Shown here: piece by piece, positions 48,467 to 57,327 of the stretch
Position numbering within the stretch: position 1 is the stretch's first letter
How the letters are laid out: each line of letters begins with the position of its first letter
From: Pantoea cypripedii
GTDB taxonomy: Bacteria > Pseudomonadota > Gammaproteobacteria > Enterobacterales > Enterobacteriaceae
Assembly (NCBI RefSeq): GCF_002095535.1
Contig: NZ_MLJI01000003.1
Location: 310,001-374,000 of the forward strand
Direction: 5' to 3'
DNA: 64,000 nucleotides
The notes under the pieces: model-generated
Databases searched by the model: none
What the model saw: only the letters and a program-made list of their open reading frames with translations
Told to the model about the DNA's origin: nothing
Position numbers and translations under genes: made by a program

Positions 48467-49603
48467 TCAGACTCCGGCTAGCGTGCGCAGCGCTTTGATG
48501 ACCCGCTCAACATCATCATCAGTCATATCAGGGAACAGCGGAATGGAGCAGATGCGGTCGCTGTTCCATTCAGTATTAGGTAAGGAGAGTTGCGGATACT
48601 GCTCGCGATAATATTTGTGGGTATGGGCGGCACGGAAATGCAGGCCAGTACCAATATCGACCGCCTTCAGCGCTTCCATCAAACCGTCACGGCTGATACC
48701 ACAACGCGCCTCATCCACACGAATGATGAACAGATGCCAGGCGTGCTGATGTGACCATGTGGGTAATGCCAGCGGCAGGAACGGCGTATCAGCCAGTTCC
48801 GTCAGGTAGCGCTCTGCAATGGCTTTGCGACGTGCATTGATGTCAGCCAGTTTTTTCAGCTGTACCAGCGCAATGGCGGCACTGATATCCGGCAAATTGT
48901 ATTTAAAGCCGGGCATGATCACTTCAGCCTGCGGCCTGCGTCCGTGGGTATGACGATCGTAAGCATCAACCCCCAGACCATGAAATTTCAGACTGCGAAT
49001 GCGGTCTGCAAGGTCAGCATCATCCGTCACCACCACGCCACCTTCGGCGCAGGTAATATTTTTAATGGCGTGAAGTGAAAAGATGGCTGTGCCGACCTGC
49101 CCAACGTGACGCCCTTTATAAAGGGTGCCAGCCGCATGAGCTGCATCTTCGATTACCGGGATACCGTGACGTTCGCCGAGCGCGCGAATCGCATCGATAT
49201 CAGCCGGGGCACCAGCGTAATGCACGGGAATAATGGCGCGTGTGCGGGGTGTAATGGCCGCTTCAACCTGCTCAGGCGTTACCATCAAGGTGTCACGATC
49301 AATATCTATCATCACCGGCGTAGCACCCATCAGGGTGATGATGTTAAGGGTTGAAACCCAGGTCTGTGAGGGGGTAATAACTTCATCGCCAGGCTGAATG
49401 CCCAGCCCCATCAGGGTTACGTGCATACCCGCCGTGGCGGAACAGACGGCAATCGCATGCTGGTTGCCGGTTAACTGGCAAAAGGCCTGCTCCAGGGCGG
49501 CACATTGTGGACCGGTGGTAATCCAGCCGGATTCAAACACCGCTTTAACCGCTGCTAATTCTTCTTCACCCAGCGAAGGGCGAGAGAATGGGAGAAAAGA
49601 CAT
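48467..49603 (-). CDS. arnB: UDP-4-amino-4-deoxy-L-arabinose aminotransferase
   Basis: PLP enzyme of the DegT/DnrJ/EryC1 group that makes UDP-Ara4N from the 4-keto sugar. It has 378 residues; PLP lysine in [14 protein letters not shown], and [13 protein letters not shown] and [14 protein letters not shown] are family landmarks. It is the first gene of arnBCADTEF. The 519 bp upstream hold no other gene on this strand. Confidence 0.96.
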   Translation of the reverse strand: MSFLPFSRPSLGEEELAAVKAVFESGWITTGPQCAALEQAFCQLTGNQHAIAVCSATAGMHVTLMGLGIQPGDEVITPSQTWVSTLNIITLMGATPVMIDIDRDTLMVTPEQVEAAITPRTRAIIPVHYAGAPADIDAIRALGERHGIPVIEDAAHAAGTLYKGRHVGQVGTAIFSLHAIKNITCAEGGVVVTDDADLADRIRSLKFHGLGVDAYDRHTHGRRPQAEVIMPGFKYNLPDISAAIALVQLKKLADINARRKAIAERYLTELADTPFLPLALPTWSHQHAWHLFIIRVDEARCGISRDGLMEALKAVDIGTGLHFRAAHTHKYYREQYPQLSLPNTEWNSDRICSIPLFPDMTDDDVERVIKALRTLAGV

Positions 49604-49821
49604 GGATTAGCTTCCTTAATGTGTAATGCCTTTCACTTCGTAAGGGTAAAAAACATAGCCAGAATGATGATATGAAAATGTTATGTTTAACGGGCTATAT
49701 CTCTATGAGTTCACCAGATAAACAATTAGTACAGCATGTTAGACTTCGCAAATAATTCTCACATTTTGAAAGCATTAGAGACATTAGGTTGTTTCTCTGT
49801 AGACCAAAATACGATGGAAAA

Positions 49822-49838
49822 CTTAACGGAACATTAAA
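49822..49838 (-). promoter_or_regulatory. Candidate PmrA (BasR) box for the arn operon
   Basis: The minus strand reads TTTAAT-GTTCC-GTTAAG, a direct hexamer repeat with 5-bp spacer close to the PmrA consensus (C/T)TTAA(T/G)-N5-(C/T)TTAA. It lies about 220 bp before arnB, farther than usual. A second, plus-strand candidate is CTTAGC-TTTTA-CTTAAC at 50084-50100. The rest of 49604-50122 is AT-rich with no other feature seen. Confidence 0.35.
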
Positions 49839-50122
49839 TAGAGTGCAGATGGAGTCACTTTTCAGACTAACGTTGAAGCTTTGTAGAAAAAGAGGAGCCA
49901 GATCACGCTGTTTTCTGCTGTGCAAGAAATGAGGTGCTATCGGGGTTTCAAGGCGATTCATCGCTGCGGTTTAGCGATTGAAGCGGTATGGATGATGTTG
50001 TGATGTTTCTGAAAACAACTGTTTAGGAGATTAACTATACTGTTCTTAAGGGAAAACTAAGGAAATTCTATTATGCTGATTTACTTAGCTTTTACTTAAC
50101 CACAGGCACGGAGGTTGCTGCC

Positions 50123-50332
50123 GTGAAAACCGATACCGACCGTCTCTCACAAGCCGCGCTGCGTCGTCATCATATTGGCGTAAAAACAAAAGGATTGCGC
50201 TTCCGCGGTGCGCTTTATGTGTTTCGCTATAACGCCGGACACTATGACGTATTTCTGGACAATGCTCGCGTAATGCAGCTGGAAACCAGCAATGTGCAGG
50301 AAGCGATACAAATGTTTAAGCAACAGCAGTGA
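50123..50332 (+). CDS. Small hypothetical protein, GTG start
   Basis: A 69-residue basic protein that I do not recognise. The GTG start is supported by a GGAGG site about 10 bases upstream. The sequence suggests an alpha/beta fold (RRHHIGVKTKGLRFRGALYV, then NVQEAIQMFKQQ at the end) without membrane segments. Divergent from arnB across 519 bp; a possible PmrA half-site pair at 50084 lies just before it, so co-regulation with arn is possible but unproven. Confidence 0.6.
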   Translation: MKTDTDRLSQAALRRHHIGVKTKGLRFRGALYVFRYNAGHYDVFLDNARVMQLETSNVQEAIQMFKQQQ

Positions 50333-50501
50333 CCCCGGCTACTGCTTGCTAAATATTGTGCTTATTATCGCGGGTTGCGGCGGCATTTTATTTGGCTTAA
50401 TTTCCAGAATTTTGTGGCAGCGAAGCCTCTCGCGCGCCATCGCTTTCGCTCCCTGGCTATCTCTCGCTGCTATAAGTCTTTTTATTAACTCGATTATTTA
50501 A
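50292..50501 (+). CDS. Possible small two-segment membrane protein
   Basis: The frame overlaps the previous gene by 41 bp. Its useful part, from a TTG at 50346 or GTG at 50358, encodes two hydrophobic stretches (LLNIVLIIAGCGGILFGLI and WLSLAAISLFINSII) separated by a basic loop. No good ribosome binding site supports a start, and AT-rich DNA readily gives such frames. Retained only because the hydrophobic pattern is regular. The next 200 bp up to dat show nothing further. Confidence 0.2.
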   Translation: MCRKRYKCLSNSSDPGYCLLNIVLIIAGCGGILFGLISRILWQRSLSRAIAFAPWLSLAAISLFINSII

Positions 50502-50713
50502 TAGGCACGTCATACTGCCATGATAAAATAATCGGCCATTTCTTCAGCAAATCCCTGATTCGTATATAGAAGTAATAAACAATTCTAAACAAAATTAATC
50601 ATTGCCCCCCAGGGTAAAAGGCTCTATATTGGCCGCGTTTTTTTCACAGCTGATACTTTTTTGTTCAATTAACCAACCGGTGCGCTTTTCCCGCCGTCGG
50701 TTGTAGGAGAGAT

Positions 50714-52099
50714 ATGATGACGGATAAAGTCCGTATTGATAATTTTGGTGCCAACTCATTCAACGGAAACAACGACGAGTTCTTAGCCCGTCAGGCTGAG
50801 TTCGAATCGAATGTCAGGAGTTACCCGCGCAAATTACCTTTAGCGATTGCCAAAGCGAATGGCGTATGGATTACCGATGTTGAGAATAAACAATATCTTG
50901 ACTGCCTGGCTGGCGCAGGAACTTTGGCTCTGGGTCATAACCACCCGGAAGTTCTGCAAAGCATCCAAAATGTCATTACCAGCGGCTTGCCGTTACATAC
51001 CCTCGATCTGACTACTCCATTAAAAGATCAGTTCTCTGAATCCCTGCTGTCACTGCTGCCGGGTCAGGGTAAAGAATATTGCCTGCAGTTCACCGGTCCT
51101 TCCGGTGCTGATGCTGTTGAAGCCGCACTGAAACTGGCTAAGAAAGTGACTGGCCGTAGCAGCGTGATCAGCTTCTCTGGTGGTTACCATGGTATGACCC
51201 ACGGTGCGCTTTCGGTAACCGGCAACCTGTCACCGAAAGAAGCGGTCAACGGCATGATGCCGGAAGTCCAGTTCATGCCTTATCCGCATCAGTACCGTTG
51301 CCCGCTGGGTCTCGGTGGTGAAGCCGGCGTGAAAGCACTGACCTATTACTTCGAAAACCTGATAAACGACGTTGAAAGCGGCGTGCGTAAACCTGCTGCC
51401 GTGATCCTTGAAGCCGTTCAGGGTGAAGGTGGTGTGAACCCGGCCCCGGTTGAGTGGCTGCAACGTATCCGTAAAGTGACTCAGGAACACGGCATTCTGC
51501 TGATCCTCGACGAAGTCCAGGCTGGCTTTGCCCGTACCGGTAAATTCTTCGCCTTCGAACACGCTGGCATTGAGCCGGATATCATCGTGATGTCAAAAGC
51601 TGTGGGTGGCGGTCTGCCGTTGGCGGTGCTGGGCATTAAGAAACAGTTCGACGCCTGGTCACCGGGTCACCACACTGGCACCTTCCGTGGCAACCAGCTG
51701 GCAATGGCTACCGGTCTGACCACCCTGAAAATCCTGAAAGAACAGGATATCGCTGGCAAAGTTGCCGCACAGGGCGAATGGCTGAAAGCGCAGCTGGCTG
51801 CAATGCAGCAGCGTTATCCGGTAATCGGTCATATCCGTGGCATGGGCATGATGATCGGTATTGAGATCGTTAAACCAAACGAAGCTGCTGACCACATGGG
51901 TGCTTACCCGGCTGATGGTGAGCTGTCTGCCCTGCTGCAGAAAAAATGCTTCGAAGCGGGTCTGATTCTGGAGCGTGGTGGCCGTCATGGCGCAGTCCTG
52001 CGTCTGCTGCCGTCGCTGCTGATCACCAACGATGAGCTGGCGATTTTCCTTGATAAATTTGAGCAGGCGCTTCTGGGCGCAGGCATCAAACCTGTTTGA
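50714..52099 (+). CDS. dat: L-2,4-diaminobutyrate:2-oxoglutarate aminotransferase
   Basis: Class III PLP aminotransferase making L-2,4-diaminobutyrate from aspartate semialdehyde and glutamate. It has 461 residues. The PLP lysine is Lys295 in [13 protein letters not shown] and the cofactor aspartate is Asp266 in [29 protein letters not shown] sequence ([16 protein letters not shown]) completes the site. Fourteen bp separate it from ddc, and together they make 1,3-diaminopropane. A GGAGAG site precedes two adjacent ATGs. EctB and GabT relatives are excluded mainly by the ddc partner. Confidence 0.93.
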   Translation: MMTDKVRIDNFGANSFNGNNDEFLARQAEFESNVRSYPRKLPLAIAKANGVWITDVENKQYLDCLAGAGTLALGHNHPEVLQSIQNVITSGLPLHTLDLTTPLKDQFSESLLSLLPGQGKEYCLQFTGPSGADAVEAALKLAKKVTGRSSVISFSGGYHGMTHGALSVTGNLSPKEAVNGMMPEVQFMPYPHQYRCPLGLGGEAGVKALTYYFENLINDVESGVRKPAAVILEAVQGEGGVNPAPVEWLQRIRKVTQEHGILLILDEVQAGFARTGKFFAFEHAGIEPDIIVMSKAVGGGLPLAVLGIKKQFDAWSPGHHTGTFRGNQLAMATGLTTLKILKEQDIAGKVAAQGEWLKAQLAAMQQRYPVIGHIRGMGMMIGIEIVKPNEAADHMGAYPADGELSALLQKKCFEAGLILERGGRHGAVLRLLPSLLITNDELAIFLDKFEQALLGAGIKPV

Positions 52100-52113
52100 T
52101 TCGGAAGAGTTAG

Positions 52114-53586
52114 ATGACTGAAGTAAACCCGATTCTGGCCGCTTCTGCCCAAAGCATTGAAGCGTACCAGCAGGCGATTGCGCAGAGCAGCGCCGCGGTT
52201 GTGCAGTGGCTGAAGCAGCCTGAGATGTATCAGGGCAAAACGGTTGCCGAACTGCGCGAGCGTATCAAGCTCGACTTCAATCCGAATGGCCTGGGCAACC
52301 AGGCCGCGATTGAACGCGCGATTGAATACTTTCTGAAAGACAGCCTGTCGGTGCATCACCCACAGTGCGTAGCGCATCTGCATTGCCCAAGCCTGGTCGT
52401 TAGCCAGGCGGCGGAAGTGCTGATTAACGCGACTAACCAGAGTATGGATTCCTGGGACCAAAGCCCGTCAGCGACCGTCATCGAGATCAAGCTGATCGAG
52501 TGGTTGCGTGCGCAGGTTGGCTACCCGGCTGGCGATGCGGGTGTCTTCACCAGCGGCGGTACCCAGAGCAACCTGATGGGCCTGATGCTGGCGCGTGATG
52601 CGTTTTATGCGCGTCAGGGTCACTCAGTGCAGCAGGATGGCATCACTGGCGATCTGCGTAAGATTAAAGTGTTGTGCTCCGAAAACGCTCACTTCTCCGT
52701 ACAGAAGAACATGGCTCTGCTGGGTCACGGCTACCAGTCGGTAGTTCAGGTGAAATCAGATCGTTTCGCCCGTATGGATGTTAACGACCTGAAAGCCAAA
52801 CTGGCGCAGGCGGATGCCAATGGCGAGCAGATTCTGGCGATCGTAGCCACCGCAGGTACTACCGATGCCGGTGCGATTGATCCGCTGCGTGAAATTGCCG
52901 GTATCGCGGCTGAGCGCAACATCTGGGTTCACGTTGATGCAGCCTGGGGCGGCGCGCTGCTGCTGTCAGAGAAGTATCGCGATTACCTCGATGGCCTGGA
53001 GCTGGTGGATTCCGTAACTCTCGACTTCCACAAGCAGTTCTTCCAGACCATCAGCTGTGGTGCGTTCCTGCTGAAAGACGAACGGCACTACGAGCTGATG
53101 CGTTATCAGGCGGCTTACCTGAACTCAGAGTTCGACGAAGAGCAAGGCGTGCCGAACCTGGTCTCCAAATCCCTGCAAACCACGCGTCGCTTCGATGCGC
53201 TGAAACTGTGGATGGGCCTGGAAGCGCTGGGGCAGAAACAGTACGCGGCGATTATCGATCACGGCGTCACGCTGGCACAGGAAGTGGCAAAATATGTTGC
53301 TGACCTGCCGCGTTTCGAGCTGGTGATGCAGCCACAGCTGGCTAGCGTGCTGTTCCGTTTCCGCCCTGAGCAGCTGGCTGCCAGTGGTGATGCGGCAGTC
53401 GCGCTGTTCAACCAGCGTATCGGCGATGCCCTGCTGGAGTCTGGCCGCGCCAACGTCGGTGTGACCGAAGCGGATGGCATCACCTGCCTGAAGCTGACAC
53501 TGCTGAATCCAACCGTAACGCTGGAGGATGTCAAAATCCTGCTGGCGCTGGTGGAAAAAACAGCGGATCAGCTGCTGAACGCCTAA
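52114..53586 (+). CDS. ddc: L-2,4-diaminobutyrate decarboxylase
   Basis: Group II PLP decarboxylase yielding 1,3-diaminopropane. It has 490 residues. The Schiff-base lysine is Lys307 in LDFHKQFFQ and the PLP-nitrogen Asp is Asp275 in HVDAAWGG. TSGGTQSNLMGLMLARD is the usual substrate-binding region. It follows dat by 14 bp and is closed by a terminator. The dat-ddc pair also occurs in Acinetobacter and other enterobacteria, where diaminopropane affects motility and siderophore supply. Confidence 0.94.
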   Translation: MTEVNPILAASAQSIEAYQQAIAQSSAAVVQWLKQPEMYQGKTVAELRERIKLDFNPNGLGNQAAIERAIEYFLKDSLSVHHPQCVAHLHCPSLVVSQAAEVLINATNQSMDSWDQSPSATVIEIKLIEWLRAQVGYPAGDAGVFTSGGTQSNLMGLMLARDAFYARQGHSVQQDGITGDLRKIKVLCSENAHFSVQKNMALLGHGYQSVVQVKSDRFARMDVNDLKAKLAQADANGEQILAIVATAGTTDAGAIDPLREIAGIAAERNIWVHVDAAWGGALLLSEKYRDYLDGLELVDSVTLDFHKQFFQTISCGAFLLKDERHYELMRYQAAYLNSEFDEEQGVPNLVSKSLQTTRRFDALKLWMGLEALGQKQYAAIIDHGVTLAQEVAKYVADLPRFELVMQPQLASVLFRFRPEQLAASGDAAVALFNQRIGDALLESGRANVGVTEADGITCLKLTLLNPTVTLEDVKILLALVEKTADQLLNA

Positions 53587-53619
53587 TTTTGCTTGGTGCG
53601 CAAAGCTAGCGAAAATATG

Positions 53620-53650
53620 AAAAGGGTGCTGAAAAGCACCCTTTTTATTT
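53620..53650 (+). terminator. dat-ddc terminator
   Basis: AAAAGGGTGCT-GAAA-AGCACCCTTTT is an 11-bp stem with a tetraloop followed by TATTT, 34 bp after the ddc stop. Confidence 0.92.
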
Positions 53651-53750
53651 CGTACAGACAATCAAAACGATTAAAAGAAAAGAATTGGGTGCATTGAGGC
53701 CAGCCGCAACACTATAAAGAGTGGCGGGGATCACTCCCCGCCGGTTGCTC

Positions 53751-53900
53751 TTACCTGGGTTCGTAATCCATGAGTGCAGCAACCTCCATGTGGCCGGTTC
53801 GGATTCGCACCTCACAGAGGTCTTTCCTCGATACCAGTATGGCGGCTATGACCGCCCCTAATACGATGGTGGCGATCAGGATCGCCTTATGCTGCTTCAT
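53751..53900 (-). CDS. hokD: Hok/Gef-family type I toxin (HokD-like)
   Basis: A 49-residue single-span membrane toxin. MKQHKAILIATIVLGAVIAA leads into SRKDLCEVRIRTGHMEVAA, which is nearly identical to the HokD/RelF signature, and it ends DYEPR. Overproduced Hok proteins depolarise the inner membrane. The ATG at 53900 has an AGGGGAAG site. An in-frame ORF extends upstream to 53972 and may represent the mok-like leader frame. A divergent antisense RNA with its own promoter and terminator lies across the leader (53948-54001). The locus lies between dat-ddc and an aminotransferase gene and appears intact, unlike many chromosomal hok copies. Confidence 0.9.
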   Translation of the reverse strand: MKQHKAILIATIVLGAVIAAILVSRKDLCEVRIRTGHMEVAALMDYEPR

Positions 53901-53947
53901 GGTTGCTTCCCCTTGCCTTTCGGCGCGTAAGAGGCTATCTTTATGTT

Positions 53948-54001
53948 GTCGAAGCATAAAGATGGGCCTCAAGTTGATTTATAGTCACTTGGGGCTTTTT
54001 T
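53948..54001 (+). ncRNA. sok: Sok-like antisense RNA
   Basis: A promoter TTGCCT-N17-TATCTT (53913-53941) predicts a start near 53948. About 20 bases later a terminator hairpin GCCTCAAGT...ACTTGGGGC (53966-53995, 9-bp stem) is followed by six T residues. The resulting RNA of about 54 nt is antisense to the hok leader and covers the upstream ATG at 53972. This is the arrangement of plasmid R1 Sok (64 nt), which blocks hok translation. Confidence 0.75.
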
Positions 54002-54149
54002 CTTTCTGCCGTCGGCAAATGCTTAAGGCAGAAAGCCTCAAGCACCCGTCGCGATTTTATGTCAACCCTCTGAACTATCCAAAATTTTTTATATATTACG
54101 CTGCGGTAATTTGCGTTTTTATCCCGGTTTTGCGACCCACGACCGACTT

Positions 54150-55334
54150 TTAACGATTCCGCGCCAAAAACTCACTCAACCGCGCCAGTCCCTGCTGCAA
54201 CTTGTCCGTTGACGAAACCGCATGGCACCAGCGTAGCCAGCCGTTGCCTTCAGGACCAAACGCAGCACCAGGCGCCAACCCCAGAGCGCTTTCCCGCACC
54301 AGTCGTTTCGCCAGCGTAGTGGTATCGTCAAATCCTTCAATGCGAAAGAACGCATACATGCCGCCACCGCTTTCCGGTACGCTGACGCCCGGTAATTCCC
54401 GCAGGCCGTTCACCAGATACTGGTAACTGTGTGCCAGCTCGGCACGCAGGCTGATAATTCCGCTTTCCCCGCCCAGCAGCGCCGCCTGTGCCGCGCGTTG
54501 ACAGGGTTCGAACAGGCAGCTGGTATTGAACTCAATCAACTTCTCCAGCGCGCCAATGATGGATGGCGGAGCCACCACCCAGCCGACGCGAAAACCGGTC
54601 ATCAACCAGGCCTTAGAAAAGGTATTTACCGAAATAAGCCGGTCGTCCGGCGTGGCATAATCCAGAAATGAGGGCGCATAATGCCGATCGCTGGCATAGA
54701 TCAAGCGCTGGTAGGCGTCATCACTGAGGATCCAGATACCGTGTTTACGACAATGCACAAGGATTGTCTGGACCTCATCATCGGTAATCGTCCAGCCGGT
54801 AGGATTACCCGGCGAGTTGATAATCAACATGCGCACATCGGGTGTTAGCGCACTCAGCAGCTGGTCCATATCCAGCGCCCATGCCTCGTCTTTCACCGTC
54901 AGCGCCACACGATCCACCGAGGCCCCAAGAATCTGCGGGATTTCAACCACATTCGGCCAGACCGGCGTGATCGCCACCACTTTATCACCGGGCGACAGGA
55001 CAGTTTGCGCCACCAGCATCAGGCCGTTAATTCCGGCACTGGTAATCGCCAGTTGATCGCTGCTGATAGTATGACCGTGCAGCTGGCTCAGGTAATCGGA
55101 TAACGCCTGACGCAAATAGGGTCGCCCGAGGTTCTGGATATACCGGGTCTCTCCCTGCTGTAACGAGGTAATGGCCGCATCGGTAATAAACTGTGGCGTG
55201 GGTTTGTCGGATTCGCCAAACCAGAAGGCGAGCATATCGGGACGATCCATCCCTTCATTGGCAATTTCGCGGATGAGCGAGGGTGAAATCTGGCTGATGG
55301 TGTGGCGCGAGACGAGGGGAAAAGACGACTGCAT
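54150..55334 (-). CDS. Class I/II PLP aminotransferase
   Basis: A 394-residue fold-type I aminotransferase. The Schiff-base lysine lies in VNTFSKAWLMTGFRVGW, the substrate-site NSPGNPTGW is present, and DDAYQRLIYASDRH supplies the cofactor Asp/Tyr. Best described as an aspartate/aromatic-type aminotransferase of unknown substrate. It is a single gene next to a LysR-type regulator read in the same direction, with a gap of about 80 bp. Confidence 0.87.
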   Translation of the reverse strand: MQSSFPLVSRHTISQISPSLIREIANEGMDRPDMLAFWFGESDKPTPQFITDAAITSLQQGETRYIQNLGRPYLRQALSDYLSQLHGHTISSDQLAITSAGINGLMLVAQTVLSPGDKVVAITPVWPNVVEIPQILGASVDRVALTVKDEAWALDMDQLLSALTPDVRMLIINSPGNPTGWTITDDEVQTILVHCRKHGIWILSDDAYQRLIYASDRHYAPSFLDYATPDDRLISVNTFSKAWLMTGFRVGWVVAPPSIIGALEKLIEFNTSCLFEPCQRAAQAALLGGESGIISLRAELAHSYQYLVNGLRELPGVSVPESGGGMYAFFRIEGFDDTTTLAKRLVRESALGLAPGAAFGPEGNGWLRWCHAVSSTDKLQQGLARLSEFLARNR

Positions 55335-55416
55335 GAAAAAACCTCCAACGATTATCCCTGTTTAACTGTTATTTCAATACATAGCACCCACCTGGTATAC
55401 CACGCAGCGCAAAAGT

Positions 55417-56346
55417 TCAGGAATAGCAATTTTGTCTGGCTGGGTTGTCATTCAGTTCACGCACATAATCGATAAACGCCTGTAAGGGGGCGGGGATCAG
55501 TCGACGATCGTTGTAGTAAAGCCATAACCCGGAAAAACTGAGCCACCAGTCGGCCAGAATCGGCTGTAGCTGCCCACTGGCGAACGCTGGTTGTAACCAA
55601 TCTTCAAACAAATAAACGATGCCCACACCGGCGATGGCCGCCTGCACAGTTAAATCCATCGCCGCACCAATGCTACAGGTTAAGGGACCATTGGGCTGCA
55701 AACGCAGGATTTCACCATCGCGGGCAAACTCCCATTCTGCCATCACCCCGGTGGCGTAACGACCGCGCAGACAACGATGTTGCATCAGGTCGCGGGGATG
55801 TTGCGGGATGCCATATTGCGCCAGATACCCGGGGGCAGCCGCAGCAGCAAAGCGCTGGGTGCGCGGGCCAATGGGCAGCGCCACCATATCCTGCTCCAGA
55901 TGGTCGTCATAACGGATACCGGCATCGCAGCCATCGCGAAAAATATCCTGCACGTTACTTTCGGCGACAATTTCCAGCTGAATATCCGGATAGCGTTGCA
56001 GAAAACCTGGCACAATCCCCGGAAGCACCAGACGCGCGGCGCTAACCGGCACATTCAGGCGCAATGTGCCACCCGGCGTGTTGCGAAAACGGTTCAATGC
56101 ATCGAGCGCCGCATCCACCTCATTCATGGCCGGTAGCAGGCGAGCCATCAAGGCCCTGCCCGCTTCGGTCAGCGCGACGGTGCGGGTGGTGCGATTAAAC
56201 AGACGCACGCCCAACTGCTGCTCAGCACGGCGCACCGCATCACTCAGCCGTGAAGGATTGCTGCCGATCATACGGGCCGCCTCACGAAAGCCCCCTGCTT
56301 TGGCTACCGCCACCACGGCGTGTAATAAGGCAATATCTAATGACAT
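55417..56346 (-). CDS. LysR-family transcriptional regulator
   Basis: A 309-residue regulator. The ATG at 56346 (MSLDIALLHAVVAVAKAGGF) with a GGAGTG site is chosen; the longer frame covers the divergent promoter. The helix-turn-helix spans about 18-60 (FREAARMIGSNPSRLSDAVR) and the effector-binding domain follows from about 90. It is divergent from an aldo/keto reductase gene 96 bp away, which it most likely controls, as is usual for LysR pairs. Confidence 0.9.
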   Translation of the reverse strand: MSLDIALLHAVVAVAKAGGFREAARMIGSNPSRLSDAVRRAEQQLGVRLFNRTTRTVALTEAGRALMARLLPAMNEVDAALDALNRFRNTPGGTLRLNVPVSAARLVLPGIVPGFLQRYPDIQLEIVAESNVQDIFRDGCDAGIRYDDHLEQDMVALPIGPRTQRFAAAAAPGYLAQYGIPQHPRDLMQHRCLRGRYATGVMAEWEFARDGEILRLQPNGPLTCSIGAAMDLTVQAAIAGVGIVYLFEDWLQPAFASGQLQPILADWWLSFSGLWLYYNDRRLIPAPLQAFIDYVRELNDNPARQNCYS

Positions 56347-56442
56347 TGTGCGCCACTCCGTACACTGTGTCCTGATTTCACCGGATAGTTGCACAGCCCA
56401 GCCACCGTTACAATCTTCAGACACCCTATGACGGAGGTTCTT

Positions 56443-57306
56443 ATGTCTCATCCCGTATTGACTTACCCACTCGGCGACCGCAACGTGAATCGTCTCGGCT
56501 ATGGTGCAATGCAGCTGGCCGGGCCGGGCGTGTTTGGTCCGCCACAAGATGAAGCGCGCGCTTTACAGGTGCTGCGAGAGGCGATTGATGCCGGTGTGAA
56601 TCATATCGATACCAGCGATTTCTATGGTCCCCATGTCACCAATCAGCTCATCAAAAAAGCGCTCTATCCGTATGCAGAGGATCTGGTGCTTGTGACTAAA
56701 GTCGGCGCGCGTCGTGACCAGCAAGGCGGCTGGTTGCCAGCTTTTACCCCAGTGGAGCTGACGCAGGCGGTGGAAGATAACCTGCGCAATCTGGGTCTTG
56801 AGGTGATGGATGTGGTGAATCTGCGCGCCATGTTTGATGTGCATGGTCCGGCGGAAGGCTCTCTGGAGGAACAACTCACCGCGCTTATCAAACTAAAAGA
56901 ACGTGGGCTAATACGCCATATTGGTTTAAGCAACGTCACGGCGAAACAGGTGGCTGATGCCCAGGCCATGACTCCCATTGCCTGTGTACAGAACCTCTAC
57001 AATCTGGCAAACCGCCAGGATGATGCGCTGGTGGATCACCTGGCAGCGCAGGGCATTGCTTATGTACCCTTCTTCCCACTCGGCGGCTTTTCCCCGTTGC
57101 AATCAGAACAGTTGACGTCGGTGGCAAACGAACTAAGTGCAACGCCATTGCAGGTCGCACTGGCATGGTTGCTGCAACGATCGCCGAACATCTTGCTGAT
57201 TCCGGGCACCTCCTCGCCAGAACACCTAAAACAGAATCTGGCCAGCGCCGGGCTGCAACTATCGGACGACATCGTGGCAAGACTGGAGGGATTGGCCGCA
57301 GCCTGA
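56443..57306 (+). CDS. Aldo/keto reductase (YdbC-like)
   Basis: A 287-residue NADPH-dependent oxidoreductase starting at 56443 behind a GGAGG site. The AKR catalytic Asp and Tyr are in NHIDTSDFYG and the Lys in LVTKVGAR. The usual catalytic His position reads VVNLRAMF, so Asn replaces His, as in the subfamily around E. coli YdbC. Divergent from the LysR regulator. The physiological carbonyl substrate is unknown; pyridoxal reductase activity is known for some relatives. Confidence 0.88.
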   Translation: MSHPVLTYPLGDRNVNRLGYGAMQLAGPGVFGPPQDEARALQVLREAIDAGVNHIDTSDFYGPHVTNQLIKKALYPYAEDLVLVTKVGARRDQQGGWLPAFTPVELTQAVEDNLRNLGLEVMDVVNLRAMFDVHGPAEGSLEEQLTALIKLKERGLIRHIGLSNVTAKQVADAQAMTPIACVQNLYNLANRQDDALVDHLAAQGIAYVPFFPLGGFSPLQSEQLTSVANELSATPLQVALAWLLQRSPNILLIPGTSSPEHLKQNLASAGLQLSDDIVARLEGLAAA

Positions 57307-57327
57307 TCCCTCAATTCCTGTCTGGCC

